In this document: positions 32,885 to 45,604 of the stretch, piece by piece
Position numbering within the stretch: the first letter of the stretch is position 1
Layout: the number at the start of each line of letters is the position of its first letter
Source: Ephydatia muelleri
Lineage: Eukaryota; Porifera; Demospongiae; Spongillida; Spongillidae
Direction: 5' to 3'
NCBI GenBank assembly: GCA_013339895.1
Contig: JABACO010000012.1
Location: 3,586,789 to 3,650,788 of the forward strand
DNA: 64,000 nt
Translations under genes and position numbers: made by a program
The notes under the pieces: generated by a model
Databases searched by the model: none
What the model saw: the letters and a program-made list of their open reading frames with translations, nothing else
What the model was told of the DNA's origin: nothing

Positions 32885-33430
32885 CTATGTTTCATTTTCA
32901 AGCTTGCCAACAACTACACTGAAGGAAGTACCACTGACCCTGTGCCTACGCCTCTATTAATTGACTAAAACCTTTCAGACAAATTGTATCACAGAATGAA
33001 GTTAAGTTACCACGCATGTACATGCCTGTTGTACATGACCCGCGGAGTACACAAAATGTTCATCAATCAAGATCAAAGCTACATCTTTATTCAAAGCACA
33101 TTGTGCTCTATTACGGGAAACACGGCGCAATGATTGTGGAGAAATGAACGGCACACTTGAAGATATTAGGAACGTCACGTGTAAATTCTCGCAACCAATT
33201 CAGGTAAGTGACTGAAATTTATAATGATTAGAAACTAATCTATTTATTTTTCCCAAGAGCCTTATGCGGATTCCTGTAACAATGTGATTGACGTACTATG
33301 TGTACTTGCAGATATCAGTGCAGCAATCAAGTCAGCAAAACAAAGTATACAGGATACGAATTACGGAAGAGACGCTCATCATCACAGTGAAACTAAAAAC
33401 TGGCTTGGTAGTATTTTTGTTACAATTTCA
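32885..33430 (+). pseudogene. Small secreted-protein family, copy 2 (inverted, broken)
   Basis: Homologous to copies 1 and 3 but on the plus strand. Exon 2 (33072-33203) is open (CALLRETRRN.CGEMNGTLED) with a GTAAGT donor. Exon 1 has lost its start region, has a TAA after LLID, and its donor GT has changed to TT. Exon 3 lacks a proper phase at its AAG acceptor and has a 2-bp deletion near 33380. Clearly a pseudogene. Confidence 0.72.
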
Positions 33431-33619
33431 TAATATACAATGCCACATTATAAACGCAACTGAGAACATTATGCATTTAAATTATCAGTGAATACTCAGT
33501 TGACTTTATTAGTGATCCATGTATTCCAAACGTGTAAATGTGTGCCTAACGTGTAGTTAAGATAATATTGAATGGTGCAATAGCTGCAGCAACAAGAACA
33601 TAAACGATGTACGATCGCA

Positions 33620-34890
33620 TATAGACCATTTTGTCACCCGTAAAAGCTGCACCAACATGTTTAAATGTATATTAGGTGACACTGACGTATGTGAGATTAC
33701 GGTGCAGTCACATTGCACTTGAAAAGGGTCCTACCACTCACTCAAACTACAGTGTTTGGAAAGCTATAACTTTTGAGATACTAATTCAAATATCATGCAT
33801 ATGGTGTTAGTGTACTGCATTTGTGTTACTTTATCTTTGTACAACACATATTATGAATTAGAAAACACCTTGATGTGCCTAACTTGGATCCGTTAATTTA
33901 TGACGATCGTAATGCCAATTGATCTCAATTACGACGATGGTAACTTTAAGAACCACATTAAACTAGGATGTAATCAGGATGAATTCCGATGTCTTGTCTG
34001 ATACCCAAGGAATATCAAACTGCACGGGAATATATCGGTACAAAAAAAAAGAAAGTATTGTGAAATTACGATGACACACGACTGAGTGGAAATGTTGAGT
34101 GCCTTTCTATATACCTCCACCTCTACCACTTCAAACACGTACACCCCATCTCAGCCTGGATCCAGTGTCGTCTGACGTTAGTGGTGTTTTCGTATTTTGA
34201 TTATTCTATTATTATTTCAATAAACGTACAATAAGTAAGTATAAGAATCCAAGGATTAGACAAGCCTAATGTCTACTTTGACAGTGGAAAATGCAAGATC
34301 GTATCCCCGAATACAAATTCTTATTAAGTGACGTAATCGCTCCCTGAATACACATTATGCTAGTTATGTATTGCACGTATTTTACTAATATGTAATATGG
34401 TATTAGAGTTTAGATTGCAGATAATATGAGAAACATTGCTGGATGGTCATGGCGAAGAATTGAGATCTATGTATTTGTTCTCGTGCTGGTATCCGCATTA
34501 TAGCGTGTACTAGGAAGAGCATAACAGAAATAGTTGAGCGTGCCTTATGCTCGTGTATGACAGCTGCCACACCCACAATTGTGTCGAGTCAATGCTTGAT
34601 GGATTCATCACTGATATAGGGCACTAGGTAAGTAAATTACAAAATAATTGAGAATCAAGCATTGATTCGACGGTTTTTTGTTGTTGTTGTTGTTGGTTTG
34701 GAAAGCTACCATGCACTGCACAAATGTAGTTACGTATACGTAATCTACATTCAACGTATAGGCCCTTTTCCTGTGTCATGTGACCGCTCCGTAATCTAAC
34801 ATACGTCAGTGTCACACAATATAAATTAATACACGTCCGCCATGTTGATTCACAGCTTTTACGGAAATATCTGAGTGACGAAAAGGGCCT
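33620..34890. mobile_element. Foldback/MITE family Y with GTAAAAGCTG arms
   Basis: The left arm (about 33620-33730) contains CGTAAAAGCTGCACCAACATG and GACACTGACGTATGTGAGA. The right arm (about 34780-34890) carries their inverse, including CATACGTCAGTGTC and CAGCTTTTACGG. A further copy of the left arm and its flank lies at about 52340-52690. Internal sequence has no gene. Confidence 0.6.
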
Positions 34891-35058
34891 GTACAATGAC
34901 GAAACATCTGTTACTTCAATGTCACATGTATATTCAATAAAGTTGCATGTATCACTTGCATTCTGGTCATACCAACCTTTTGTTATTCTTAAGTCATATA
35001 TGGGCCACTATTGATTGCATACAGTAAAATAAATCAGAAATTGAAAAAGAACATAAAT

Positions 35059-35727
35059 TCAAACGCAAACATTGTTCCACTTGTAATGCGGTATTGTATT
35101 ATGATATTTTAGCAAACATACTACTAAGCCAGTTTTTAGTTTCACTGAGATAATGCGCGCGTTTCTTCCGTAATTCGTATCCAGTATACTTTGTTTTGCT
35201 GATAAGATTGCTGCATTGATATCTGCAAGTACACATAGTACGTCAATCACTTTGTTACAGGAATCCGCATAAGGCTCTTGGACGTTCTAAAGAAAAACAA
35301 GAATTTTTTTACCAATTATTGTATATTTCACAGTCACGTACCTGAATTGGTTGCGAGAATTTACACGTGACGTTCCCGGCTAATATCTTCAAGGTGTCAT
35401 TCATTTCTCCACAACCGTTGCGCCGTGTTTCCCGTAATAAAGCACAATGTGCGATGAATAAAGATGTATCTTTGATCTAAAAAAGGATAAGTGATTGATG
35501 AACATTTTGTGTACTCACGCGTGTCATGTACAACACACACGTACATGCCGTTAGCTGCACTATTGGTAACTTACACTCATCCTTTGATACAATACGTCTA
35601 AAAGGTTTAAGTCTGTTAAAAGAGGCGAAGCCACTGGATCAGTGGTTCTTCCTTCAGTGTATTTGTTGGTAAGGATGAAAATGAAACACGCTGTTACCAC
35701 TTGGATTCTCGAAGAAAGCGACCACAT
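35059..35727 (-). CDS. Small secreted protein, copy 3 (intact, three exons)
   Basis: Exons are 35575-35727, 35342-35476 and 35059-35286; all junctions are phase 0 with GT-AG ends, giving 171 residues. The start MWSLSSRIQVVTACFIFILT is a signal peptide. The mature part has about six cysteines in the contexts AHCALL, NGCGE, VTCKF, DSCNKV, VLCVLAD and VVCLL, and amphipathic stretches (LLTDLNLLDVLYQRM; IDVLCVLADINAAIL) suggesting helices. I recognise no family. A small secreted helical protein with all-phase-0 introns recalls cytokine-like genes, but that is only an analogy. Two broken paralogues lie at 25.6-26.2 and 32.9-33.4 kb, so the family is duplicating locally. Confidence 0.6.
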
Positions 35728-37263
35728 TGTTCTTTGATTGTAATCGTGACACCACGAGGATGATATTTATACTATTTGAAGGCACAATTGACGTAATTGT
35801 GTTTACAATTGATGAGAGAAATAAGTTACTAGGTGGGTTTCACGTCCGGTTAATAGGTAAACGTTATAATTAAAATTTGATCCAAATTACAAACAAATTG
35901 ACTTCTCATGATCTCATTCGGATAGCCTAAATCATTTATATATGCATGTTCAGTGTGTTTGAATGACGTAGCCAGGTCTGCAGCAATACAATGACTCACT
36001 TTTGTTTGTGCATGGAAGAGAACGAAGCCGTTCTCAAATATTATTTTGCAGTTTTAAGTTGTTATTGCAGTGTTCACTCAAGCTACATACCAAACCAGGA
36101 ATGAGTCGTCAACTACTTCTGCATCGCATTGCTGACCGTATATCCATCGTGGTCTGTGCACAGGCTAGGCATGCTTTTTTTGAAGAGAAAATAAAATGTC
36201 ATTAACATAATGTTTACGACTCAAGTGCAAGCACATTCCCGTTATCAAATCTTGTTAGTCAGAACGTAGAATGATGCGATTTTTCTCTTTACCGAAAGGG
36301 TCACATCCGCTGCCAAACCTTTTTGGCAGCTACGGACCTGTACATGTAAATGAATCACTCAACACATGGGACCTTTTTGATTTGAAAATCTCATTTCTAT
36401 GAAACCATATTCAGCTAAACATGGGTTAACAATTGTAAATACATTGTGGCACCCAAATAATTCTAGTTCAATTTAGTGTCGCATAGTAGAGCCCTACATT
36501 TAGGCTGACTACTTTTGATAACGGGAATGATCTTGGACTTCTTTCATAAACGTAAGTTTAATGCCACTGTATCCTCTTCGACGAAATGCCGGTATACATT
36601 CCTCTGTGGTTTCCGTTGTTGCTTTGAGCGGAGTGGATGATTAACTTAATTGCATGAATCCAAAGCCTGTGCAATTGGTTCCTGAAGCAATGTGGCCTAA
36701 TCATGTAGCAGAAGCGGACTTTGTAGTGGCATCATAAGGCAATGGATCTCCCGGAGGCTATGGGGAGGAGTGCGGGAGACCCTTGCACGGTAAGGTGGCA
36801 AGGGGTCCATGCACATGCCCGAACTCCTAAGTTTAGAGAAGTTTTAATTTTCAACTCTGTGTTGTCATTTATCCTGACATTAACTGAACCTCCACGTGTA
36901 GTTCTTATTGCTTCTAGACCCAATTTTACACGCTTTGGAACTGAAGATAAAGATGTGATTAAGTTTCTCATCGATCACCTCATAGTAACAGTGAAACCAT
37001 CTATGAATGTATTTTTATGTAGAGGAAGAATAACATACAATGGCTTAATGTGAAGTATACGGCAGAAGTGCATGCCCATTAACCTCAATAGGTTCAAATT
37101 TTGCAAAACTATTATGATACAGTTATAGCTATTTTGTTAAGCATTACAATTATGTCCTTTTACTATAAGTTAGCACCAAATTTCTTCCACCCCTGCATAC
37201 CTGCCTTCACTTTCTGTCCGTCCCTCCCCTCCAAATTTATTTAATATAATCGTAATTTGAAAC
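35060..37263. repeat. Duplicated segment, unit II (direct repeat of 25.5-32.2 kb)
   Basis: Bases 35060-36180 match 25520-26680 and bases 36190-37263 match 31020-32206 in the same orientation, with point differences and small indels. Unit I carries the 4.2-kb TIR element and unit II does not. Unit II is cut at 37263 by the gypsy LTR (the matching sequence in unit I runs on through gtaattagaaaactgaaagg). Confidence 0.8.
36535..37055. mobile_element. MITE family X, copy 2
   Basis: Same internal sequence and ends as 31430-31960, duplicated together with its flanks rather than independently inserted. Confidence 0.65.
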
Positions 37264-37357
37264 TGTGTAATACGACTCTATGCAACTGACAATCTCACTC
37301 CACATACATACATACATATATGAATACACACTAGCTTTAAATAGTGTTTCTTCAACA
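37264..37357 (-). repeat. Candidate 94-bp 3' LTR of gypsy family A, copy 2
   Basis: On the plus strand it runs TGTGTAATACG...TTCTTCAACA, so it has TG...CA ends, and is the same length as 45511-45604. Directly inside lies the inverse of a polypurine tract (GGGATAGGGGGTCAAGGGA). Homology to the duplicated host segment stops exactly at its outer edge. An LTR under 100 bp is unusually short. Confidence 0.6.
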
Positions 37358-37506
37358 TCCCTTGACCCCCTATCCCACAAGTGCAGTACTATGACAGGAA
37401 GTTCAGTTGAATTAGTATTCATCCTCCACAAAGGGTTTAAGCGTCTATTCAGAGCCTTGCTGTCTATCCCATTACATTCGTCCGTACTTTAAGCTTGTCC
37501 TCAAGC

Positions 37507-39900
37507 TTAAAATTGGACTGAGTAATAATCAGGAGGTCGTCGGTCACGTTGAGGGTAGCGCCTCTGTGCGTGGTTCAACGTTGGTGGGGCCTCTTGTCCT
37601 TCTAAATCTATTGGGGGCAGGACTGCTGGTGGAACCTCCGGAACAATATCTGGTTGTGGAGTGGAATCTGCTGGCACTGAAAAGTGTTCGATGCTTGCTG
37701 GTTCCCACTCAACCTCTCTTGACAGTGTGCTCTCCTTCTCCCGTAATGTCCAATTGGAAATATTTGTCATTGGAACGGGTGTCGGCATTGGCAGCTTGGA
37801 CCTTTGGCACACCATACAACTCCTGCAGTATAGCTCCGTGTCCTTGGCCATTCCAATCCAATATGCTGTATGCTTCAGCCTCATGTAGGGTTTTCTCTAC
37901 ACCTTGATGTCCCGAACTTATGATGTCGTGGTTGGCTTAGAGGGCTGTAGGCTGCAATGATAAGGGAACTATTGGTACAATTTTCTCCTTCTCCAATGGT
38001 CCAGGTGTGTACTTGCGGCAAAGTACACCTTCAACTACACAAAACTGATTTCGAATTCATGAGAATTTTCGAATGGGATGCTGATTCCAGTGTCGTGGTT
38101 GATTGCTTCAGCCAGAAGAAACAAGACGTCTTACTTCATTTAACACTTCATCTTTACCCTGCTCATTGCGCAACATCTTCTAAAGTGAGTTCTGGTACTG
38201 TCACTGTTCCTGCACAGGTGCTAGGAATGGTGGGCACACGAGAAAGGGCATCAGCATTTGCATTGGAAGACCCTCGTCGATATTTGATTGTAAAATCAAA
38301 TTCCTGCAATGCCAGTGCCCAATGACATAGGCTACCCTCCATCTTTTGAGCAGACAGCCACTGTAGTGGTTGATGGTCTGTATGCAAGACAAATGCTCGT
38401 CCATGTAGATAGTGCTTACACTGCATATAGCACTGCCAAACATTCCCTCTCAATGACACTGTATTGTCTCTCAGCATGGGTCAGACTTCTGCTTGCATAT
38501 GCCACTACATGCCCATCCTGTTCTAATACCGCTCCAAACCAACAGCACTGGCAACAGTTGGCAATTCAAAGTCTTTTGTTAATGAAGGATAACATAGCAC
38601 TGGAGCCTGAGATAGAAGATCTTTTAATCTCTGGAAACCCTTCTGGCATTCTTCAGTCCATACAGATGTGGCAGTCTTTCAGTCAGATAGTGTAGAGGTG
38701 TAGCTATGTCTGGCAAATTGTTGTATGTATCTGCGATAGTATGAAGCCAGACCAAGGAATTGTTGTATTTCAGTAACATGCTGTCTTAGGAATCGGCCAA
38801 TCCTTGATAACAGCAATTTTCTCTTCGTCCGGAGACATTCCTGACTCTGAAAATACATGTCCCCCAGGTAGTGCACTTTTTGCAGTCCTAACTAGCACTT
38901 GGATCTCCTCAAAGTTAGTCCAGCATTGGCCAGTCGCTCAAATACCTGCTGTAAATGTTGAAGATGACACTTCATATTTGGTGAATGGACCAGCACATCA
39001 TCAATATAACTGGTCGCAAATGGTAGTCCATGTAACACCTTGTCCATCAGTCTCTGGAATGAGCTGGGTCCACCTGTTACCCCAAATGGCATCCTGCAAA
39101 ACTCATATAGACCCATACCAGGACCAGGACAAAAAGCAGTCTTGATGCAGTCCTCCTCCTTTACTGGCAATTGCCAGTATCCAGAATGTAGGTCGAGCTT
39201 TGAGAACACTTTGGATCCTGAGAGTCGGTTTTGAACTTCGTCTGGCAGCGGCAGTGGGTAAGCATATTTCACTGTCTGCTTATTCAGCTCCCTACAATCA
39301 ATACAGATCCTTATCTCACCAGACTTCTTTGGGACATATACAGCTGGAGCGAGCCATGGGCTACTGCTAACTCAATGATATTGCGATCCAGCATTTCTGT
39401 TTTTTGACGCTCGACTTCAGTCCTGTAGTGAGCTGGTACTCTCCTGGGTGGAACTCGCACTGGTGGATGGTCAGCGTATGGTGTGATGAGCTACTGTCGT
39501 TGATCCAGATTCCACCGGCACCCGCAGAACTAAGAGATCTCGTGAAAAGGTTTGAGGTACTATTTTCAACAGTATATCATACTCCACCTCGTCTTCAAAG
39601 TTTGGAATAGCAATTTTTTCCACTTCATCATTTTCACCACCTGCAGTTGAAGCGACATACATGTAGCTTGGTGTTGCATTTGAAGAACTTCCTCGGCCTG
39701 ATGTGACAGCTAAACCTCCAACATGGATGCTTACAGGGTCTGTGCTATAGTCCAGTCGTACTTTGTGCTTGGATAGAAAGTCTATACCAAGTATTACAGG
39801 AGTTATTAAACTGTTGGTCACCAGGAACCCGTGCTCAGTACTAAATTGTTCTAACTGCAGATGTGCTTTAACTGTTCCCATTAAATTCAGTTTATGTCCG
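37507..39900 (-). pseudogene. Ty3/gypsy family A pol relic, copy 2 (internally deleted)
   Basis: Reading from 39.9 kb downwards: an aspartic-protease end (VILGIDFLSKHKVRLDY), RT (GYWQLPV, MPFGVTGGPSSFQRLM, YIDDVLVHSP), RNase H fragments (LHTDHQPLQWLSAQK, NADALSRVP) and the integrase C-terminal tail (YPQRDRRPPDYY). Compared with the copy at 45.8-48.7 kb, the integrase core is deleted: CCCGTAAT joins directly to GTCCAATTGGAAA at about 37747. There are many frameshifts. Non-functional. Confidence 0.85.
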
Positions 39901-39914
39901 TCAGCCGTCTGTAG

Positions 39915-40031
39915 TTATCTGGTTCACCAATCAACTGCTGTTGTGTATCAGGTTCACCAATCAGCTGTTGCTATGTATCAGGTTCACCAATCAACTGTTG
40001 TTGTGCATCAGGTTCACCAATCAATTGTTGT
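39915..40031 (-). repeat. In-frame 30-bp tandem repeat (QQQLIGEPDT units)
   Basis: Four units of 26-30 bp on the minus strand encode QQQLIGEPD followed by A/T/N, just upstream of the family A protease frame (MGTVKAHLQLEQ). One unit has a stop. It may be an expanded linker between Gag and protease. Confidence 0.65.
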
Positions 40032-40519
40032 TGAGTACTACGTGGGATGTGTATCCGTTTATGTAGCAGTTATTTTGACCTCAAGTCCAAAGTGATATCC
40101 ATGGCTACATGTAGTACATTTGTGTAAATATTGTAGTTATAGTAAGGTGGTTTGTTGCTTGGTAGTGTCTAACTAAAACATATGATGCTGATTCTTTGCA
40201 AGTGTTTCAAAGAAATGCACTGTTATTGACAACAGTACTGCCATCGTTATGCGATTTGTACACTGAATTTGATGTTGAGCACTGTGCCTGTTGCACAACA
40301 CAACAATAGACAACTTTGACCACTTAATTATTATGTACTCTGGATGTGGCATCACATGTAGTTGTAGTGCTGGTTTGTTACAAGTAGCTAGGTAATGTTT
40401 GTATTGTGTGCCACAATACAAGCTAGAGACAGTGGGCTTCTTCGTATTGTAGAAAGGGGAGCTACTACATGATGTCACATCAGGAGAACAAAATAATCAG
40501 ATCAAAGTTGTCTGCCTAA

Positions 40520-40690
40520 TGCAAACTAACTGCTCACCTGATGTTAACTAAGATGCTAACTAACTGCTCACCTGATAGTAACTAACTGCTCACCTGATGC
40601 TAACCAACTGCTCACCTGATGTTTATTAATTGCTAATTGCTCACCTGATGCTAACTATATTTAATCACTCATCTCATCTACACCTGATGT
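40520..40690. repeat. Minisatellite with TAACTAACTGCTCACCTGATG units
   Basis: About six degenerate units of 20-24 bp. Non-coding. Confidence 0.75.
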
Positions 40691-40699
40691 TATAGAATG

Positions 40700-42450
40700 C
40701 TATACAGGACATGCAACTGCATTGTCTGGGCATCAACAACCACTGTTTCTTAAGAGGTTGCTAGATGGCAGTATATACATTATGCAGATCATGTGTGCAG
40801 TATTCGGCCATGGATTTGGATTTGGCAAGTAGTTGTACACATATTTAAAATTGCAGCGTGTTTGTGCATGTATCATCATCATACAGTGGCTTGTTTATGG
40901 TGCTACAGGATGCTATGAACAGCAATATTTGTCTTCTTTCCTTACTGCTGCCTCTCCATACACATGGAGGTGGTAAATGTGACCTTCAAGGTATACATGT
41001 GCTTGTACTTGTAGTATGATCACCCAACATCTTATATGGTGTGGTACCCTGTGTGTCGTGGTTTTTATGTGTAGTAGCACCTATTGGTTAAATCAAGGAC
41101 AATTGCTAATGGTCGGAGGGGAAAGTAAAAGTTGTTGGGCATTATTTAGAATATTTCCCCTACCCATTCTTTTGTAAAGATAAATGTAATGATAAATAAT
41201 GGTCGTGCGGAATAAACGTACCTGAGACCTGAAAGGATTATTAAGTATTGTACTGTATGTAGAAGTCATGCATTGCACTTCTCATATTTCTTGCATCTCA
41301 TATTAGCAAAGGTTAACGATATTTTGGTTAGTCATTTCTTTGTACAGTACAGTGTACTATAACTATGAAGGTACGTATGTGTATGCATAAAACTCCAGGT
41401 GTACACTGTAGAAAGAAATGTACTTGTGTACACTGTCTGGACATGTGCCACGCTGGTTACAACTGTATCGCTTGACGAAAGTTCAAGACCAAAACTACAT
41501 ATACAGACCACACAGGAGATCACATTAGATCACATGAGGTTACATGTGCAGTGTATGGGCCCTTTACACTTTCACCTTCACTGTGTCTGCAGGGGTCAAT
41601 TTGTGTAACTGTACACTCTGAATTGGCTGAGTCCTCTGCAGAGGTGTCAGAGAATCCAGCCAGTGCGGAAGCATTACATGCAGGTGTTGATAAATGTCAC
41701 AGAACATGCAATGGCATGCAAAGGCAGGCACGAAAGTGTTAACGAAAGCAAGCACAACATGTGACCACGGCCGGCGCAGGATAAACCCAGTTAAAACCTG
41801 TTTAAGAATCGGTATTTCTTAGACCCTTATAAAAACCTTCACCCATTTGAGGTTAGTGTTCATGCTCGTGTTCGTGTTCGAGTTCTTATGCCGGTGTTAG
41901 TGTATACACTGTACTACTGTCGTGCGTTATAACACTGTGTCATATTATTTGTGGTGGTTACTGCGTCGGTACGCTAGCGCGGTATAACTGTTTTGTACAA
42001 GAGGCCATTGAGAATGTGAACACATTCTGTGCATCATGTGTCTAGAGGATAGCGTACACACAAATGCCTAATGGTTGCATTATAGAGTTTTATACCTGGC
42101 ATTTCTAAATGTGAAAAATTATGTGCAGTGTAGTTAACTGTATGAAATCTGTTTTGTAACTGTTGTCTGATCACATCATAGTGGCATCATATAACAAAGC
42201 AACAGGTGAGACATTACAATGAAGTGATTTGTCCATTTAAGCATTTCCAGACAACAGTTTGCATGAAATACTATTTTTAAACAGATTGTACATGCATAGT
42301 GTATGCTACAAGATTGTAGGTACCCTTGTCAACAGCATTGACCTTATACTATTGCGGCATGTATGTGCAGCATTTCTGATCCGGCCTTTCAATAACCAGA
42401 AGCACATAACATTGTTTATTTATGGGTTCATGGTGAATAGGATGTTTACA
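40700..42450. other. Intergenic, no recognised gene
   Basis: Only short frames without domain signatures. Scattered CA/TG microsatellite-like sequence. Confidence 0.4.
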
Positions 42451-42454
42451 TGTA

Positions 42455-42705
42455 GTGTGCGTGTGAGTGTGTGGGGGAGGTGGGGTGTGTGTGTCAATTT
42501 GGGAGTGTGAGTGTGCTTATGAGTGTGGCCATGTGATTGGGCATGGTGTGTGTGTGTCTGAGTATTCATGTGAGTGTGTAGTGTGTGTGTAGTGTGTTTG
42601 TGGTCTGGTGTGTGGTGTGTGTGTGGTGTGTTCTTTTGGTTAGGCTTGTGGTGTGTGTATGTGTGGTGTGTGTGGTGTGTGTGGGATGTGGTGGTGTAGT
42701 GTGTC
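42455..42705 (+). repeat. GT-rich microsatellite
   Basis: Imperfect (GTGTGTG)n with GTGTGGTGTG variants. The long open frame on the opposite strand is a compositional artefact. Confidence 0.85.
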
Positions 42706-43235
42706 CATGTATTCAGCAGCTTGGGAATTATGTACAATGTGTGTCTATGTCTATGTGATCCTAGGTCTCGTAAAATGTACACACAGTTTAGTTTCAGTTC
42801 TTCATCAAGTATATACAGTACATACACATGTAGCAGTGTATGCATAGCACTTAACACTGTACCTTTACATGTACTGAGGGTTGTACATTGATCGGGACAA
42901 TAAGACATGCCCATGTTCAACACACATGTACATCCAGTGTACAAATAAGCTTTTTTTTTCCCTCCCACACATGCACATGTGCTAATTATGCATAACATAT
43001 ACCCATGCTATGCTAGAAATATACAGGTGATGAATCTTTATTTGTTGTGTGTGTGGGATGTTCCAAGATTCATGAGGGGCATTTGTAAAATATGCCATTT
43101 GTAAATAATTCGAGTGCTACCATGGCACCTGCAGCTGTTAGCAACATTATGTAATAATATGTCATGTGTTGGTAATCATGTCTCTCGTCACTCGTAATTT
43201 GAATGGGCACATGTTGCTCCTATTCATAGCCTATA

Positions 43236-45240
43236 TTGTACCTAACCTTCCTCCACACCTTCTGCATTCTACTGCGTGTACTGGAAATTGTCATGTATTG
43301 TCGATGTGTATTGATTATACTAACTGAAAATGTCTACATTATGAGATGGTCCTTTGGCATTAGTAAGGCACTGTTACCTGAGGAGATGATCTTGTTGAAT
43401 GTGCTGAAAGGTGCAATGGCAAAGAGCATATAAGTGTTGTCAGTGACATAAGTAATGTAATGATTGGAAATGGGCCATATAATGCATGAAACAGATGATG
43501 CTTAGAACTGAATATGGTACTATAATTGCTGAATGCAAAATTACAGATTACGTAATCCAACGTTCAGAAAATGCAAGAGTTTAGGGATAAAATCTCACCA
43601 TTAGCTATTCAACCTACAAACATGCATCCAAGATAATAATAATCTGGTGCGCTTTAGTAATTAGAGCTGTTTAAAAGGTATTCAGTGATAAGGTGCACTC
43701 AGGTCCTCTAAATAAATTGTTGATGAATGACAAGTTAAAGCCTTGGTGGATGAGTCAGTACTGCATTCATGCTGTCTGTGGTAAAGGTGTCTAAGACAGG
43801 GCAAAATGGAGTGAATGTTTGTCAATTAACAGTGTACCATGCACCTTTATCTTCTCAGTCTTTGAGACATTACCACCCCTACTAGATCATCAGTTGAACC
43901 TGCTAGTTTATAATTGATTGGTGAAATGAGTGCACCGAGGTTGATGGGGATGCTCCAAAACCTGAAAGATAGGGGGCAAGAAGTTGATAAGTAATTTGTA
44001 GCTCTATGCATCTAATGAGTTGACCTGAAATTTTGCAGAGAGCTGTCAGATGCAGTCGTCCATGACATTCAGACTATTCTGTCCACCAACATGAATGTTT
44101 CACTGCTGGGAAGATTTAAACCAACCTAGTAAAATGAAGTAAGTCTAATTACTCACACTGGTGAGTGACAGATGGTCATTAAAACAGCAGTTGTTTTATG
44201 CAGAAGGGCATTGGGTTGCAGTACAAGCACAGGACCCCAAGCAAGGGGAAGTGTTGTTGATGGACAGTTTGGGTTCTTCATTAAGTGACTCTCTAATCCT
44301 CCAACTAGCACAGTAGGTTTACAATGTTACACTGCACTGGATGGGCCTAGCATTGCCATTACAGTTGTTTTTTTTCCAACAGCAGAAAAGAAGTAAGGAC
44401 TGTGGGTTGTTTGCCACTAAAATTATGCAGTGGACAAGATCCCACAAGAGCTTCTTTCAAGCAATGCAAATGCAACAGCATCTGCATAACTGCTTTAAGG
44501 CAGGAACATTATCGAATAACTATGTACCCTTCCAAGGACACGGTTAAAACCTCAATGCTAATAACTGTTTCAAATGATGTATTCTGCAGCTGTAATTTGC
44601 CTGATTTTGTTTGATAAATACATAGTATAGTAACTGCATGCAACAGGTGATGACATTGCAACTGCTTAGAGTTCATGAGAAAAAAAGGATATCTCACAAA
44701 GCTGGAATGCCCAGTGCTGTATCAAAATTCTCATTGCGCACAATACTTTATGTACTCATTCTATTTATTTTGTATAGTGTGTAAATGACTGGTACTGTTG
44801 CTCCAAATTAAGCAAAGTTGCATCCAGTTCTAGTCTGTGCACAAGTGTGGCTCATGCTTACGTCCATAGATAAAAGAGTGCACTAACCTCTGTTAAAATT
44901 CTGCATGTACAACACTGTATAGGGCTTGTTTTGCACAGTGTTAAGAATAGTTATTTTACTGAACCGATCCAGCATGGAAGTAACTCCCAGTATATGCATT
45001 TTTGTGCATGTGTGGGCCCTCAACAAGGACAAGGCATCTGGGCTTTTCCACCCACTTGAGTACTGCAGGATCAGTGTAGATTTTCTGTGGCATCAGGAAG
45101 TGCATAGGATCACTGAGATGAAAGAATTTTGTGGTGCTCAACTTGAGGTAGACACGAGAAACACCTTCAATCTGAATTTGTCCGGAACGAATGTGCTGCT
45201 CATATCCAGAAATGGCCCTTACATAGCTTGCTTTTATTTT
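43236..45240 (+). pseudogene. Ginger-type relic with Ulp1-like protease, copy 2
   Basis: Paralogous to 1190-3480: TGTATTGATTATAC.., GAGATGGTC.., then CTTGGTGGATGAGTC (GPY/F region). The protease block is better preserved than in copy 1: GHWVAVQAQDPKQGEVLLMD (His and Asp) about 44200-44270, then QQQKRSKDCGLFATKI (Gln and Cys) about 44383-44430 and QHLHNCF downstream. The integrase core is missing and frames are interrupted between blocks. It confirms that Ulp1 belongs to this element family rather than being a chance neighbour. Confidence 0.72.
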
Positions 45241-45318
45241 TCAATTGAATTGTAAACAGGTTTACTATGTACTGTACCGATTTGTAGTACATAGTAAACA
45301 TGTTTACAATTCAATTAA
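45236..45318. repeat. Short palindrome (hairpin)
   Basis: AATTGAATTGTAAACAGGTT is mirrored by AACATGTTTACAATTCAATT around a loop of about 12 bp. Potential stem of about 36 bp. Confidence 0.8.
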
Positions 45319-45510
45319 AAAAATACTTGCTATAAGAAGAAAGGTACTAAATCTGCAGTAAAGCATGAAGGTGGCCTGAGATTTGGTGCAGTTAAGCCTG
45401 GCAGCCATGCATGAGGCAAGGCAAGAGAGATGTAGCTCCCCAGTATATGAGCAGCATAGAGTGGTGCAGCTGGAAAGCCCAACTTGGTGTCAAATGCAGT
45501 ATAAGAAATA

Positions 45511-45604
45511 TGTGTAATACGATTCTATGCAACTGACAATCTCACTCCAAACACATACATACACCTAGGAATACACACTAGCTTTAAATAGTGTTTCTTC
45601 AACA
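45511..45604 (-). repeat. Candidate 94-bp 3' LTR of gypsy family A, copy 1
   Basis: TG...CA ends, same length and sequence as 37264-37357, with the inverse polypurine tract at 45605-45623. Flanks outside it differ from those of the other copy, as expected for an element edge. The AATAAA signal was not found inside. Confidence 0.6.

Noticed and set aside
36732..37053. Overlapping frames of about 100 residues on both strands
   Set aside because: They belong to MITE family X, whose other copies break the frames.
42420..42998. 192-residue His/Thr-rich minus-strand frame
   Set aside because: Compositional product of a GT microsatellite, with no start context or splice support.
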